This document shows, piece by piece, positions 35,701 through 44,287 of a stretch of DNA of 64,000 bases. The notes under the pieces are model-generated. The model did not search any database, was not told the origin of the DNA, and saw only the letters and a list, made by a program, of their open reading frames with translations. This DNA comes from Kocuria dechangensis (GTDB lineage Bacteria; Actinomycetota; Actinomycetes; Actinomycetales; Micrococcaceae): contig NZ_BMEQ01000009.1 of the NCBI RefSeq assembly GCF_014636775.1, forward strand, positions 1 through 64,000, written 5' to 3'. The stretch's first letter is position 1, and each line of letters begins with the position of its first letter. Both the position numbers and the translations under genes were made by a program.

Positions 35701-35923
35701 CATCCTCGCCATGACCCCCATGGCCCTCGGGATCACGGGCCAGGGCAGCTTCATCTCGCAGCCGCTGGCCGTGGTGGTGATCGGCGGGCTGATCTCCTCG
35801 ACCCTGCTGACGCTGGTGCTGGTGCCCGTGCTGTACCGGCTCGTGGAAGGTGGCAAGGAGCGGCGGGCCGTCCGGCGCGAGGAGCGGATCGCGGCGCTGA
35901 CGGGCACCGGGAATAATGGTTGA
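32759..35923 (+). CDS. HAE1-type RND efflux transporter
   Basis: 1054 residues; GTG after AAGGAG. It has the full RND layout: TM1, a large periplasmic-type loop with LERALNIVEGLESSTSTSSSG, five TMs with the central helix LAAITLSVGRVVDDSIVVIENIKRH in outline (the paired acids of the proton relay are in VDDS), a second loop, and a second six-helix half ending near VTNAVVLIDLINQYR. Actinobacterial members export drugs or lipids. No membrane-fusion protein or regulator is adjacent, so the substrate is open. Confidence 0.92.
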   Translation: MFHLARASMANRALIVLITLFVALFGVFSMRSMKQELIPSLEIPAISVVSAMPGASAEVVDEQVGRPLERALNIVEGLESSTSTSSSGLSSIRLGFEYGTDLDRARNQVERAISNVRSQLPDDVEPAAFAGSVADFPIVFLAVSSDERLSSLTADLERLTVPDLQEIDGVRSAEVSGGPEQVVSILPDRAALARAGATPADIRTALEESGGLVPVGTVDDGATTLPVQAGSPLDSLEAVRNVPLPLPEDAPDGAAPVTVGAVAAVELADQEQTSITRTNGEPTLAVSVTKTPDGDTVGISHAVEEMVPELEAQLGNGARITTVFDQAPYIEQSIEDLTVEGLLGLAFAVLVILVFLASIRSTLVTAISIPLSLLATFIGISALGYSLNLLTLAAITLSVGRVVDDSIVVIENIKRHYGTVDHRTDPAGAKRRAILTAVREVAGAITASTLITVAVFVPIAFVGDVTGELFRPFALTTTIALLSSLVVSLTIVPVLAYWFLRDPRLARARRGAAPAPRPAPWDGGAGSPATRLEGGYLPVLRGTQRHPWATLAVSVLVLGGTAALLPVLPTNLLGDTGQNTMTVEQDLPPGTALAVTSEQASRAEEVLSWTEGIEDIQVTMGPGGGFSAFLPGSGTDSATFSVTTDAGVDQEQLRATVRERLGRLQGAGEFTVQGAQGFTSSDVEVLVTAPDQETLAAADEAVVAALRGIDSAAQVTSNLAATQPTVVVTIDRAAAAARGLSEEEVTGALAGTVNPLPAGSIDLDANSVAVTVGEGRAVEDVETLRGLPVPAASGTVRLDELAEVEEALTVETITSSNDRRTATVAVTPGGDDLGATSAAVEEALDGLDLLEGASAELGGAATEQETTFRQLGLAVLAAIAIVYVVLVAAFKSLVQPLILLVSIPFAATGAVLALLASGVPLGLASLVGVLMLVGIVVTNAVVLIDLINQYRGRAHGMALEEAIEKGAARRLRPIVMTALATILAMTPMALGITGQGSFISQPLAVVVIGGLISSTLLTLVLVPVLYRLVEGGKERRAVRREERIAALTGTGNNG

Positions 35924-36003
35924 CGTGTCCATGTTCTTCTGACGAGCGCGGATCGGCGGACCCCCCGGGGCCGTCCCGCGACCGGACAACCTGAGGAGGA
36001 CCC

Positions 36004-37152
36004 ATGCAGATCGGCGTGTTCAGCGTCTCGGACATCACCCCGGACCCCACCACCGGCCGGACCCCGACCGAGCACGAGCGCATCAAGGCCCAGATCGCCA
36101 TCGCCCGCAAGGTCGAGGAGATCGGGATGGACGTCTACGCGATCGGCGAGCACCACAACGAGCCGTTCTTCTCGTCCTCCCCCACCACCCTGCTCGGCGC
36201 GATCGCCGCGCAGACCGAGCGGATCATCCTCTCCACGGCCACGACCCTGATCACCACGAACGACCCGGTGAAGATCGCCGAGGACTTCGCGATGCTCCAG
36301 CACGTGGCGGACGGGCGCGTGGACCTGACCCTGGGCCGGGGCAACACCGGCCCCGTCTACCCGTGGTTCGGCAAGAAGCAGCAGGACTCCGTGAACCTGA
36401 CCGTGGAGAACTACCACCTGCTGCGCCGGCTGTGGGACGAGGACGTCGTGGACTGGAAGGGCAGCTTCCGCACCCCGCTGCAGCACTTCACGTCCACCCC
36501 GCGCCCGCTCGACGGGGTGGCCCCGTTCGTGTGGCACGGCTCGATCCGCACCCCCCAGGTCGCGGAGATCGCCGCCTACTACGGCGACGGGTTCTTCGCC
36601 AACCACATCTTCTGGCCGCGGGAGCACTCCCAGCGGCTGATCGACCTGTACCGGGAGCGCTACGAGCACTACGGCCACGGCTCCGCCGACCAGGCGATCG
36701 TGGGCCTGGGCGGCCAGTTCTTCATGCGCCCCAGCTCCCAGGACGCGGTGCGCGAGTTCCGCCCCTACTTCGACAACGCCCCGGTCTACGGGCACGGCCC
36801 GTCCCTGGAGGACTTCACGGCCCAGACCCCCCTCACCGTGGGCTCGCCCCAGCAGGTCCTCGAGCGGACGCTGGGCTCCCAGGAGTTCTTCGGGGACTAC
36901 CAGCGCCAGCTGTTCCTCATCGACCACGCGGGCCTGCCCCTGTCGACCGTCCTGGAGCAGCTGGACCTGTTCGGGGAGCACGTGCTGCCGGAGCTGCGGC
37001 GCGAGCTCGACGCCCGCCGGCCCGCGCACGTCCCGGACGGACCCGTCCACGCGGAGCGGGTCCGGGCGCGGCGCGAGGCCGCCGCCGCCGCCCCGCAGGA
37101 GGCCGCCGCCGCCGCCCCGCAGGAGGCCGGCGCCGTCCCCGCCGCCCGATGA
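36004..37152 (+). CDS. LLM class flavin-dependent oxidoreductase
   Basis: 382 residues; ATG after CTGAGGAGGACCC. It is a luciferase-like TIM barrel: MDVYAIGEHHNEPF, STATTLITTNDPVKIAEDFAMLQHVADGRVDLTLGRG in outline, and HGSIRTPQVAEIAAYYGDGF are family blocks. Substrate unknown; many act as F420- or FMN-dependent oxidoreductases or monooxygenases. The C-terminus ends with two copies of AAAAAPQE, encoded by an exact 24-bp tandem repeat (37078-37125). Confidence 0.88.
   Translation: MQIGVFSVSDITPDPTTGRTPTEHERIKAQIAIARKVEEIGMDVYAIGEHHNEPFFSSSPTTLLGAIAAQTERIILSTATTLITTNDPVKIAEDFAMLQHVADGRVDLTLGRGNTGPVYPWFGKKQQDSVNLTVENYHLLRRLWDEDVVDWKGSFRTPLQHFTSTPRPLDGVAPFVWHGSIRTPQVAEIAAYYGDGFFANHIFWPREHSQRLIDLYRERYEHYGHGSADQAIVGLGGQFFMRPSSQDAVREFRPYFDNAPVYGHGPSLEDFTAQTPLTVGSPQQVLERTLGSQEFFGDYQRQLFLIDHAGLPLSTVLEQLDLFGEHVLPELRRELDARRPAHVPDGPVHAERVRARREAAAAAPQEAAAAAPQEAGAVPAAR
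37078..37125 (+). repeat. 24-bp coding tandem repeat, two copies
   Basis: Exact duplication 37078-37101 and 37102-37125 in the C-terminal tail of the LLM oxidoreductase, adding eight residues without breaking the frame. Confidence 0.8.
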
Positions 37153-37192
37153 CGGCTGTGTGACCGGAGCGGCTCGTGCGCTCTTTCGTGGA

Positions 37193-37210
37193 CGTTCCCG
37201 ATAGGGAACG
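37193..37210. promoter_or_regulatory. Inverted repeat between LLM oxidoreductase and MarR genes
   Basis: CGTTCCC-N4-GGGAACG, perfect 7-bp arms. It lies 40 bp after the LLM stop and about 170 bp before the MarR start. An operator for the MarR protein is possible. Confidence 0.4.
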
Positions 37211-37297
37211 CATGGGGGGGCGCTCGAGGTCCCGGCGGCGTCCCGGAGGCCGCCGGGGACGTCGGCGCAGGTCATCGGCAAAACGGCTGGTCGGGAC

Positions 37298-37328
37298 CCC
37301 TCCACGCCCTTTTCGGGGGCGTGGAGGG
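37298..37328 (+). terminator. Hairpin before the second MarR gene
   Basis: 12-bp stem CCCTCCACGCCC/GGGCGTGGAGGG with a 7-nt loop. It probably ends transcription from the LLM gene. Confidence 0.55.
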
Positions 37329-37382
37329 ACCCCCGAAGGGGGGACACCAGGGCCCGTTCGAATTATGAAACGCAGTCGTAGC

Positions 37383-37850
37383 ATGAGTTTTGTGTCCAGC
37401 AGAGAATCGGATCGCGTGCAGACGAGCACCGACGCCTGGGAGGCCCTGTACAGGGCCCAGGTGACGGTGATGCGGAGGCTGCAGCGGCAACCAGAGTTCG
37501 CGGAACTGTCCGCGCGCGAGTACGACGTGCTCTTCAACCTGTCCCGGGCGGACGAGGCGGGGATGCGGCTCAACGAGCTCAACGAGTATGTGCTGTTGAC
37601 GCAGTCCAGCCTCAGCAGGATGCTCGAGCGCCTCGAGCTCAAGGGCCTCGTGCACCGGTGGCAGGACCCGCAAGACCTGCGGGGGCTGCGGATCCGGCTC
37701 ACGGAGCAGGGCCACGCGATGCAGGCCCAGATCGCCGAGCAGTTCCGGCTGCACGTCCACGAGCTGATGTCCGCGGGCCTCGACCCGGACGAGCTGCTCA
37801 TCCTCACCCGGCTGGCCGACCGGCTGCGGGAGGCCGTCAACGAGCTCTGA
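37383..37850 (+). CDS. MarR family transcriptional regulator
   Basis: 155 residues from ATG 37383. ATG 37365 and GTG 37392 are alternatives, and none has a ribosome-binding site. A -10-like TATGAA at 37364-37369 would put the transcript start within about 7 nt of ATG 37383. The winged helix is ELSAREYDVLFNLSRADEAGMRLNELNEYVLLTQSSLSRMLERLELKGLVHR in outline, and the wing DPQDLRGLRIRLTEQG is typical. It lies downstream of the LLM oxidoreductase, a common partner of MarR sensors. Confidence 0.86.
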   Translation: MSFVSSRESDRVQTSTDAWEALYRAQVTVMRRLQRQPEFAELSAREYDVLFNLSRADEAGMRLNELNEYVLLTQSSLSRMLERLELKGLVHRWQDPQDLRGLRIRLTEQGHAMQAQIAEQFRLHVHELMSAGLDPDELLILTRLADRLREAVNEL

Positions 37851-37880
37851 GCCCGTCCGCCGGTCCCGCCGCGACGGCGG

Positions 37881-38705
37881 TCACAGCGGCAGGACGATCC
37901 GGGCCCGGGGGTCCTCGACGGCCTGCGCAGAGGACTCCGCGCGCACCCGCATCTCCCCCAGCGTGATCCGCCCGCCGAGGGTGGTCATGAACGCCGTGCC
38001 GGACGCGTCCGCGCCGGTGGCGATCCGCACGAACTCGGAGCGCGGGGCCAGCCCGGTGGCGTCGAGGACGTACCACGCCCCCTCGTGCCAGGCCTCGACC
38101 ACGGCGTGGAAGTCCATGGGGTCGAGCCCCGGCGCGTACACCGAGACCAGCCGGGCGGGGACGGCGAGGGCCCGCAGCAGCGTGATGACCAGGTGGGCGT
38201 AGTCCCGGCACACGCCCTGGCGCGCCAGGTAGGTGTGCACGGCGGTGTCCGTGCCCGTCGAGGACCCGGGCACGTAGTCCAGGTGCTCGTGCACCCAGTC
38301 CCGCACCTGCTGCAGCGTCCCGTACCCGCCGGCCCCGCCGCGCGCGCCGGGGAAGAGCGCCTCCGCGGCGCCGGCCATCTCGTCGAACGGGCAGTAGCGG
38401 CTGGGCCGGGTGTAGCGCACCCGGTCGACCGCCTCCGCGGGGGGCGCCGCGCCGGGCCGGCCCTCCACCTCCAGCGCGTAGGACACGGAGCACTCCGTGC
38501 CCCCCGGCACGCGGGCCAGGTGCACCCGGGTGCCGTGCAGGTCCACCGTCTCCTCCAGGGGCGCCTCCCGGCCGTCCACGAGCAGTCGCAGCACCTCCCC
38601 CTCCGGCACGGTCCCACCGGACCGGGCCGCGGCCAGGGAGAACACGGCGAGGTGGTCGGTCTCGGCGGTGAAGTCCACCCGGGCGGAGACGGTGCGCGTG
38701 GTCAA
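37881..38705 (-). CDS. Transglutaminase-like cysteine protease family protein
   Basis: 274 residues from TTG 38705, chosen for GAGAGG 6 nt upstream; the frame stays open to GTG 38828 through low-complexity repeats. An N-terminal beta domain leads into the transglutaminase core. Triad residues are Cys in RQGVCRDYAHL, His in MDFHAVVEAWHEG and Asp in WYVLDATGL. The family hydrolyses or forms isopeptide bonds; targets unknown. It is divergent from the YihY gene, with a perfect palindrome between them. Confidence 0.85.
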   Translation of the reverse strand: MTTRTVSARVDFTAETDHLAVFSLAAARSGGTVPEGEVLRLLVDGREAPLEETVDLHGTRVHLARVPGGTECSVSYALEVEGRPGAAPPAEAVDRVRYTRPSRYCPFDEMAGAAEALFPGARGGAGGYGTLQQVRDWVHEHLDYVPGSSTGTDTAVHTYLARQGVCRDYAHLVITLLRALAVPARLVSVYAPGLDPMDFHAVVEAWHEGAWYVLDATGLAPRSEFVRIATGADASGTAFMTTLGGRITLGEMRVRAESSAQAVEDPRARIVLPL

Positions 38706-38838
38706 GGAGGGCCTCTCGGACGGAAGTCGGGCGGACGTCGGACGGACGCCCGGCAGAAGTCGGACGGAGGGGGACGGACCGGGCCGGCCCTGACCGGACC
38801 GCTGGTCCGCCGGTCCATTGTCGCTCACGGCGGAGGTT

Positions 38839-38854
38839 CATCAGTACACTGATG
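38839..38854. promoter_or_regulatory. Perfect palindrome in divergent promoter region
   Basis: CATCAGT-AC-ACTGATG, 7-bp arms with a 2-bp centre. It overlaps a -10-like TACACT (38845-38850) reading toward the YihY gene and lies in front of the divergent transglutaminase gene. An operator is likely; the regulator is unknown. Confidence 0.5.
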
Positions 38855-38930
38855 CACGAGACATCCCCCACACGCCCCGCCGGACGGAGTCCCGCGCACC
38901 GCAGCCGGCGGCCGAGCCGAAGGACGCAGC

Positions 38931-40082
38931 ATGGCCCAGGACACGACCCAGGACAGCCGGTCCAAGGAGCAGACTGCTCCGGACCCCGAGGACCCCCGCA
39001 AGCCCGGCAGCCCCACCGACCTGACCAAGCCCTCCTGGGGCTACGTCTTCAAGCGGGCGCTGTCGGAGTTCTCGAAGGACGACTGCACGGATCTCGCCGC
39101 GTCGCTGACGTACTTCGCGGTGCTCTCGCTCTTCCCCGCCCTGCTGGCGATCGTCTCCCTGCTCGGCGTGTTCGGCCAGGGCGAGGCCACGACCCGGGCG
39201 ATCACCGACTTCCTCGACCAGTACGCTCCCGCCGAGCTGGTGACGCTGCTGGAGAACCCCATCAACAACCTCACCACCAGCACGGGCGCCGGGATCGCGC
39301 TGCTCACCGGTATCGTCGGTGCCCTGTGGACCGCCTCCGGGTACACCGGTGCGTTCGGCCGGGCCATGAACCGGATCTACGAGGTCGAGGAGGGCCGGCC
39401 CGTCTGGAAGCTGCGGCCCATGAACATCCTCGTGACCCTGATGCTGGTCCTCATCGTGGTGCTCATCATGCTCATGGTGCTGATCTCCGGCGGCATCGCC
39501 CAGTTCGTGGGCGACATCGTCGGTCTCGGCGACACCACCGTGACCGTGTGGAACATCGCCAAGTGGCCGGTCGTCGTGATCCTCGCGGTGGTCCTCATCG
39601 CCGTGCTCTACTACTTCACGCCCAACGTCAAGCAGCCCAAGTTCCGCTGGATCAGCATGGGCTCGATCGTCGCGCTGCTGGTCGCGGCCCTCGCCGCGGC
39701 CGCGTTCGTCTTCTACGTCAGCAACTTCGCCTCCTACAACGCCACCTACGGCATCATCGGCTCGGTCATCGTCCTCCTGCTCGGGCTGTGGATCATGAAC
39801 AACGTGCTGCTGCTGGGCGCGGAGATCGACGCCGAGGTGGAGCGCAGCCGCCAGCTCCAGGGCGGGATCAAGGCCGAGAAGACCATCCAGCTCCCGCCGC
39901 GGGACACCCGCCAGGTCGACAAGAAGGAGGAGAAGTGGGACAAGCTCGTCGACCTCGGGCGCAAGCTGCGCCTCGGCCACGAGCACATCGACTACTCCTC
40001 CGGGGACTCGGGCCGGAACGGCACGAAGGAGGGGGCCGCGGCGTCCGGCCGGGGCACGGGCGACCCGACGCGCTCCTCCTGA
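38931..40082 (+). CDS. YihY/BrkB family membrane protein
   Basis: 383 residues with six or so membrane helices. DCTDLAASLTYFAVLSLFPALLAIVSLLG and LLTGIVGALWTASGYTGAFGRAMNRIYEV in outline are YihY/UPF0761 blocks, and NNVLLLGAEIDAEVERSRQ closes the domain. The cytosolic tail of about 80 residues is charged and of low complexity. Function unknown despite the old name 'ribonuclease BN'. Confidence 0.9.
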   Translation: MAQDTTQDSRSKEQTAPDPEDPRKPGSPTDLTKPSWGYVFKRALSEFSKDDCTDLAASLTYFAVLSLFPALLAIVSLLGVFGQGEATTRAITDFLDQYAPAELVTLLENPINNLTTSTGAGIALLTGIVGALWTASGYTGAFGRAMNRIYEVEEGRPVWKLRPMNILVTLMLVLIVVLIMLMVLISGGIAQFVGDIVGLGDTTVTVWNIAKWPVVVILAVVLIAVLYYFTPNVKQPKFRWISMGSIVALLVAALAAAAFVFYVSNFASYNATYGIIGSVIVLLLGLWIMNNVLLLGAEIDAEVERSRQLQGGIKAEKTIQLPPRDTRQVDKKEEKWDKLVDLGRKLRLGHEHIDYSSGDSGRNGTKEGAAASGRGTGDPTRSS

Positions 40083-40105
40083 GTTCGGGACCGGCGGACC
40101 CGCAC

Positions 40106-40870
40106 ATGGAGCTCCTCGAGCTCGGCGCGAACCGGAGCGGCGGACCCGTGGTGCTGATCCACGGGTTCGCCGCCTCGGCGTTCTCCGGATGGGTGCGCAC
40201 GGGGTGGGCCGCGGCGCTGGAGCGCGGCGGATTCCGGCCCCTGGGCGTGGACCTGCCCGGGCACGGCCCGGGCCGCGACGGGGAGCTCGCCGGCACCGGC
40301 CGGGAGGCCCTCGTCGCCCGCCTCGGGGAGCTCGTGGCCGGTCTCGACGGCGGCGGGCCCGTCCCGCTCGTCGGGCACTCCCTCGGGGCGCAGCTGGCGT
40401 GGGCGGCCGCGGCCCGGGACTCCGGGATCGGGCCCCTCGTGCTCGGCGGGATCGGGACCCGGGACCGGCTCTCCGAGCTCGGCCGCGCCCTCGAGGGCGA
40501 TCCCGCGGTCTCCCCCGCCGCCCGGGCGCTCGCCACCGCGCTCACGGACCGGGCCGCCCACGATCCCGGGACGGACGCGGGCCGGCGGGTCCGGGCGTGG
40601 GCGGAGTTCGCCCGGCGGGTCGGCGCGGACCCGTTCGACCCGGACGCCGCGGTGCCGCGGCAGCCCGCCCTGCTGTTCGCCGGGGCCGAAGACGCGTGGG
40701 CGGAGCCGGAGGAGCTGGCCCGGCGACGACGTGCCGTGGGCGCGCCCACGGAGGTGCTCGTGGTGCCGGACCGCGGCCACGTGGACGTGCTGACGGCCCG
40801 TGCCGCGCGGCAGGGGGCCGTGGCGTTCCTGCGGCGCGCGGCGGGGAGCCGTCAGGTGGACGTTCCCTAG
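40106..40870 (+). CDS. Alpha/beta hydrolase
   Basis: 254 residues. [10 protein letters not shown] forms the oxyanion region, and the nucleophile elbow is VGHSLGAQ (Ser92). Asp196 in FAGAEDAW and His225 in PDRGHVDV complete the triad. Substrate unknown. It starts 23 bp after the YihY gene, without a strong ribosome-binding site, and may be translated from the same mRNA. Confidence 0.85.
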   Translation: MELLELGANRSGGPVVLIHGFAASAFSGWVRTGWAAALERGGFRPLGVDLPGHGPGRDGELAGTGREALVARLGELVAGLDGGGPVPLVGHSLGAQLAWAAAARDSGIGPLVLGGIGTRDRLSELGRALEGDPAVSPAARALATALTDRAAHDPGTDAGRRVRAWAEFARRVGADPFDPDAAVPRQPALLFAGAEDAWAEPEELARRRRAVGAPTEVLVVPDRGHVDVLTARAARQGAVAFLRRAAGSRQVDVP

Positions 40871-40928
40871 ACTGGGAAGCGGTGTTCCGCCACGGAACCG
40901 TCCCGCCGTCAGCAGAAAGGGTTTCCCC

Positions 40929-42056
40929 ATGCACGAGGTCAGAGCCGTCGTCGTGAAGGCGAAGAACGCACCAGCAGTCGTCGAGACCATCCTCGTCCCG
41001 GACCCCGGGCCCGGGGAGGCCCTGGTGGAGGTGATCACCTGCGGGGTCTGCCAGACGGACCAGCACTACCAGGCCGGCGGGGTCGGGGAGGACTTCCCCT
41101 ACCTGCTGGGCCACGAGGCCTCCGGGGTCGTGGCCGCCGTGGGCGAGGGCGTCACCGAGGTCGCCGTCGGGGACAAGGTGATCCTGAACTGGCGGGCGGT
41201 GTGCGGGCAGTGCCGGGCCTGTCAGAAGGGCCAGCCCTGGTACTGCTTCGACACCCACAACGCGACCCAGAGGATGACCCTTACCGATGGCACCCCGCTG
41301 TCCCCGGCGCTGGGCATCGGCGCGTTCGCGGAGAAGACTCTGGTCGCGGCCGGGCAGTGCACCAGGATCGAGGGCGAGCTTCAGGACCACCAGTACGCCG
41401 CCGTCGGTCTGCTGGGGTGCGGGGTGATGGCCGGGATCGGGGCGGTGCTCAACACCGCGGCCGTGCGGCGTGGGGAGTCGGTGGCGGTGATCGGCTGCGG
41501 CGGGGTCGGCACCGCCGCGATCGCCGGGGCCGCCCTGGCCGGGGCCACCACGGTCATCGCCGTGGACCTCGACGACGAGAAGCTGGCCACCGCCCGGAAG
41601 TTCGGGGCCACCCACACGGTCAACTCCCGCCAGGCCGACCCGGTGGCGGCGATCCGGGAGCTCACGCACGGGTTCGGGGCCGACGTGGTGGTCGACGCGG
41701 TGGGCATCGCCGCGACCTTCCGGCAGGCGTTCGAGGCGAGGGACCTGGCCGGGCGGATGGTGCTGGTGGGGGTCCCCGCCCCGGGGACGACCTGGGAGAT
41801 CCCGCTGGACGAGGTGTTCGGCCGGGGCGGGGCGATCAAGTCCGCCTGGTACGGCGACACCCTGCCCAGCCGGGACTTCCCGATGCTGGTGGACCAGTAC
41901 CGGCTGGGGCGGCTGGACCTGGACGGGTTCGTCTCCGAGCGGATCGGGATCGAGGACGTCGAGCCCGCGTTCGAGAAGATGAAGGCCGGGAAGGTCCTGC
42001 GCTCGGTCGTGGAGATCAACCCCGTGGAGACCACCCCCGTGGGGACCGGACGATGA
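40929..42056 (+). CDS. S-(hydroxymethyl)mycothiol dehydrogenase / nitrosomycothiol reductase
   Basis: 375-residue zinc alcohol dehydrogenase; ATG after GAAAGGG. Catalytic zinc ligands are Cys38 (ITCGVCQTD) and His62 (LLGHEASG). Structural zinc uses Cys92, Cys95, Cys98 and Cys106. The NAD motif is [13 protein letters not shown]. The sequence matches the mycothiol-dependent formaldehyde dehydrogenase group (MscR/AdhE2), which oxidises S-hydroxymethylmycothiol and reduces S-nitrosomycothiol. Its stop overlaps the start of the metallo-hydrolase (ATGA), a pairing seen in other actinobacteria. Confidence 0.9.
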   Translation: MHEVRAVVVKAKNAPAVVETILVPDPGPGEALVEVITCGVCQTDQHYQAGGVGEDFPYLLGHEASGVVAAVGEGVTEVAVGDKVILNWRAVCGQCRACQKGQPWYCFDTHNATQRMTLTDGTPLSPALGIGAFAEKTLVAAGQCTRIEGELQDHQYAAVGLLGCGVMAGIGAVLNTAAVRRGESVAVIGCGGVGTAAIAGAALAGATTVIAVDLDDEKLATARKFGATHTVNSRQADPVAAIRELTHGFGADVVVDAVGIAATFRQAFEARDLAGRMVLVGVPAPGTTWEIPLDEVFGRGGAIKSAWYGDTLPSRDFPMLVDQYRLGRLDLDGFVSERIGIEDVEPAFEKMKAGKVLRSVVEINPVETTPVGTGR

Positions 42057-42808
42057 GCGGCGAGGCCGGCGCCAACAGCCCGCACGAGGAGGACCACGCC
42101 CGCGACCGGGACCGGGAGCACCCCGAGCAGCCCGTCGTCGCGGGCACGACCCCCCGCACGGACGCCTCCGGGCGGGTCCGCGTGGACTCGTGCGTCACGC
42201 ACGGCACGTTCTCGCTGGACGGGGGCACGTGGGAGGTCGACAACAACGTGTGGATCGTCGGCGACGACGACGAGTGCCTGATCATCGACCCGGCGCACGA
42301 CCCGCAGGCGGTCGTGGAGGCCGTCGCGGGGCGCACCGTGCGCGCGATCCTGCTCACCCACGCCCACGACGACCACATCCGGGCCGTCAAGGAGGTCGCG
42401 GGCCAGGTGGGCGGGCGGATCCACCTGCACCCGGCCGACACGATGCTGTGGGAGCAGGTCTACCCGGCTACGCCGTTCGACGCGGAGCTCGCGGACGGCG
42501 ACGAGTTCACCGTGGGCGGGGTGACGCTCACCGCGATGCACACCCCCGGTCACTCCCCCGGCTGCGTGTGCTTCCATGCCCCGGACCTGGGCGAGCACGG
42601 CGTGCTGTTCTCCGGGGACACCCTGTTCCAGGGCGGTCCCGGCGCCACGGGGCGCTCCTACAGCGACTTCGGCACGATCGTCGAGTCCATCCGCACCCGC
42701 CTGCTGAGCCTGCCGGAGCAGACGGAGGTGCTCACCGGCCACGGGGACGCCACCACGATCGGCGCGGAGAAGCCGCACCTTCAGGACTGGATCGACCGCG
42801 GCCACTGA
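42053..42808 (+). CDS. MBL-fold metallo-hydrolase paired with mycothiol dehydrogenase
   Basis: 251 residues. The zinc motif is THAHDDH (102-108), followed by [13 protein letters not shown] and [11 protein letters not shown], as in glyoxalase II-like proteins. The first 40 residues are a polar, His/Asp/Glu-rich extension. ATG overlaps the dehydrogenase stop. By context it may hydrolyse the S-formylmycothiol made by that enzyme; this is inference. Confidence 0.88.
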   Translation: MSGEAGANSPHEEDHARDRDREHPEQPVVAGTTPRTDASGRVRVDSCVTHGTFSLDGGTWEVDNNVWIVGDDDECLIIDPAHDPQAVVEAVAGRTVRAILLTHAHDDHIRAVKEVAGQVGGRIHLHPADTMLWEQVYPATPFDAELADGDEFTVGGVTLTAMHTPGHSPGCVCFHAPDLGEHGVLFSGDTLFQGGPGATGRSYSDFGTIVESIRTRLLSLPEQTEVLTGHGDATTIGAEKPHLQDWIDRGH

Positions 42809-42830
42809 GCCGCGTCCGCTCCTCCGCCGG

Positions 42831-42868
42831 CGCCCGCCGGGCCGGCCGCCACGGCCGCCCGGCGGGCG
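42831..42868. terminator. Bidirectional hairpin between convergent genes
   Basis: 12-bp stem CGCCCGCCGGGC/GCCCGGCGGGCG, arms 42831-42842 and 42857-42868, between the MBL gene and the convergent transporter. Confidence 0.55.
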
Positions 42869-42887
42869 TCGCTCCGTCCGGGCCGCC

Positions 42888-42921
42888 GGCCGGTCCGGAC
42901 TGCTGGCCGGTCCGGACCGCC
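42888..42921. repeat. 17-bp direct repeat, two copies
   Basis: GGCCGGTCCGGACTGCT at 42888-42904 and GGCCGGTCCGGACCGCC at 42905-42921, two changes, just before the transporter stop. Confidence 0.6.
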
Positions 42922-42923
42922 GG

Positions 42924-44228
42924 TCAGTCCCGGACGGGCAGGGTGCGCCGCCACCGGTGGACGAAGCGCAGCGCCGCGGCGAGGCAGACGACCGCGGAGG
43001 CCACCGGGACCAGGGCCGCGGTCCGGTAGCCCAGCGACGCCCCCGACCACCCCGAGAGCACCAGCCCGACGGTCAGGCCGATGCTCATGGCCGACGTCAT
43101 CACCGTGGTGAGCAGCGTGACCTGCGAGGAGGGCACGACCAGCCCGGCGATCTCGTACACGGCGACCAGGCACGGCCCGACGGTCAGGCCCGCGAGCGCC
43201 AGCACCAGCACCATCCCCGAGGACTCGTCGGGGATGGAGAGCAGCATGGCCGCCAGCACGGACGCGGCGGCGCAGGCGACCCAGCGGTTCCACAGCCGCA
43301 CGACCCCGGCTCGCACCGACGCGAGCACGGCCGTGAGCGCGGAGGTGAGGCCGGTGACGGCGTAGAGCCAGCTGACGGAGACGACGGTGTCCACGGAGGA
43401 CGCGAAGACGACGACCGAGCCCAGGATCGAGCCGAGCAGGGAGCCGGTCGCGGCCATGCCGATCACCGGCAGCACCTGCAGCGCCTGGAGCCGGCGCCGG
43501 TGCTGCCGCGCGGCCCGGGTGCGCTCGCGCGGGGCGCGCCGGAGGATGTGCACCAGGACCGGCGGCAGGCCCGCGGAGAAGTGCGTCAGGAAGATCGCGG
43601 TGCCGGCGACTGTCACGGCCGCGGAGAGGACGGGGACCGCGGCCGGGCCGAGGGTCACGGCGACGACGCCGGCGACCGTGGCCGCGGAGACCGTGGCCAC
43701 GGACTCCATGACGCTCTCGTGGCGCAGCGCGGTGTCGAAGAGGTCCTCGTGGTGGGAGTGCGTCAGGATGGTCCGCCAGCGCAGACGGCACACCACGCCC
43801 ATCTGGGGCTGCACGAGGCCCGCCAGCAGGCACGGGACGAGGAACCCCGCGTCCAGCTCCGCGCCGGGGGTCTGCGTCAGCACCCGCACGAGCCACCACA
43901 CGGCCAGGGGATTGAGGATCCCGATCAGCAGGAGCCCCAGCTTGCGCCCGCGCCACGAGGCGGCCGCCCCCATCGCGAGCCCGCACACGGCCGAGCCCAG
44001 GGTCACCGCGCCGGCGCACAGCGTGCCGAGCGCCGGGGACCCGGAGGCCAGGCTCACGGCGGTGAGCACGCCCAGGGGCAGCAGCGTCTGGGGCAGCCGC
44101 ACCAGCAGCGTGAGCACCGGGAAGAGGGCCCCGCTCACGGCCGCGAGCTGCCGGGAGTCGGCGAGCGGGGAACGGTCGACGGGCGCGGGGATCCACCCGA
44201 GGGGCTCGGGCGGGCGCGTGGTGGTCAC
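42924..44228 (-). CDS. MFS-like transporter
   Basis: 434 residues, about 12 hydrophobic segments; GTG start with GGAGG upstream. The segment ASWRGRKLGLLLIGILNP resembles the MFS loop 2-3 signature, and a basic central loop (RAPRERTRAARQHRRRL) separates two six-helix halves. Substrate cannot be deduced. A -10-like TAGGCT lies in the 59-bp gap after sbcC. Confidence 0.72.
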   Translation of the reverse strand: MTTTRPPEPLGWIPAPVDRSPLADSRQLAAVSGALFPVLTLLVRLPQTLLPLGVLTAVSLASGSPALGTLCAGAVTLGSAVCGLAMGAAASWRGRKLGLLLIGILNPLAVWWLVRVLTQTPGAELDAGFLVPCLLAGLVQPQMGVVCRLRWRTILTHSHHEDLFDTALRHESVMESVATVSAATVAGVVAVTLGPAAVPVLSAAVTVAGTAIFLTHFSAGLPPVLVHILRRAPRERTRAARQHRRRLQALQVLPVIGMAATGSLLGSILGSVVVFASSVDTVVSVSWLYAVTGLTSALTAVLASVRAGVVRLWNRWVACAAASVLAAMLLSIPDESSGMVLVLALAGLTVGPCLVAVYEIAGLVVPSSQVTLLTTVMTSAMSIGLTVGLVLSGWSGASLGYRTAALVPVASAVVCLAAALRFVHRWRRTLPVRD

Positions 44229-44287
44229 GAGATCCTCCGGTTCCTCCCGGCGCTGGCAGGGTCCGCCCCCAGCCTAGCGGGGCCGGC

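Noticed and set aside
31096-35916. A 1600-codon plus-strand frame across mqo and the RND gene
   Set aside because: It runs through two well-defined genes in a different frame and has Arg/Pro/Gly-rich composition without domains.
38706-38828. N-terminal extension of the transglutaminase-like protein up to GTG 38828
   Set aside because: It is encoded by degenerate GTCGGACGGA-type repeats, lacks a ribosome-binding site and would run into the divergent palindrome; TTG 38705 has a better site.
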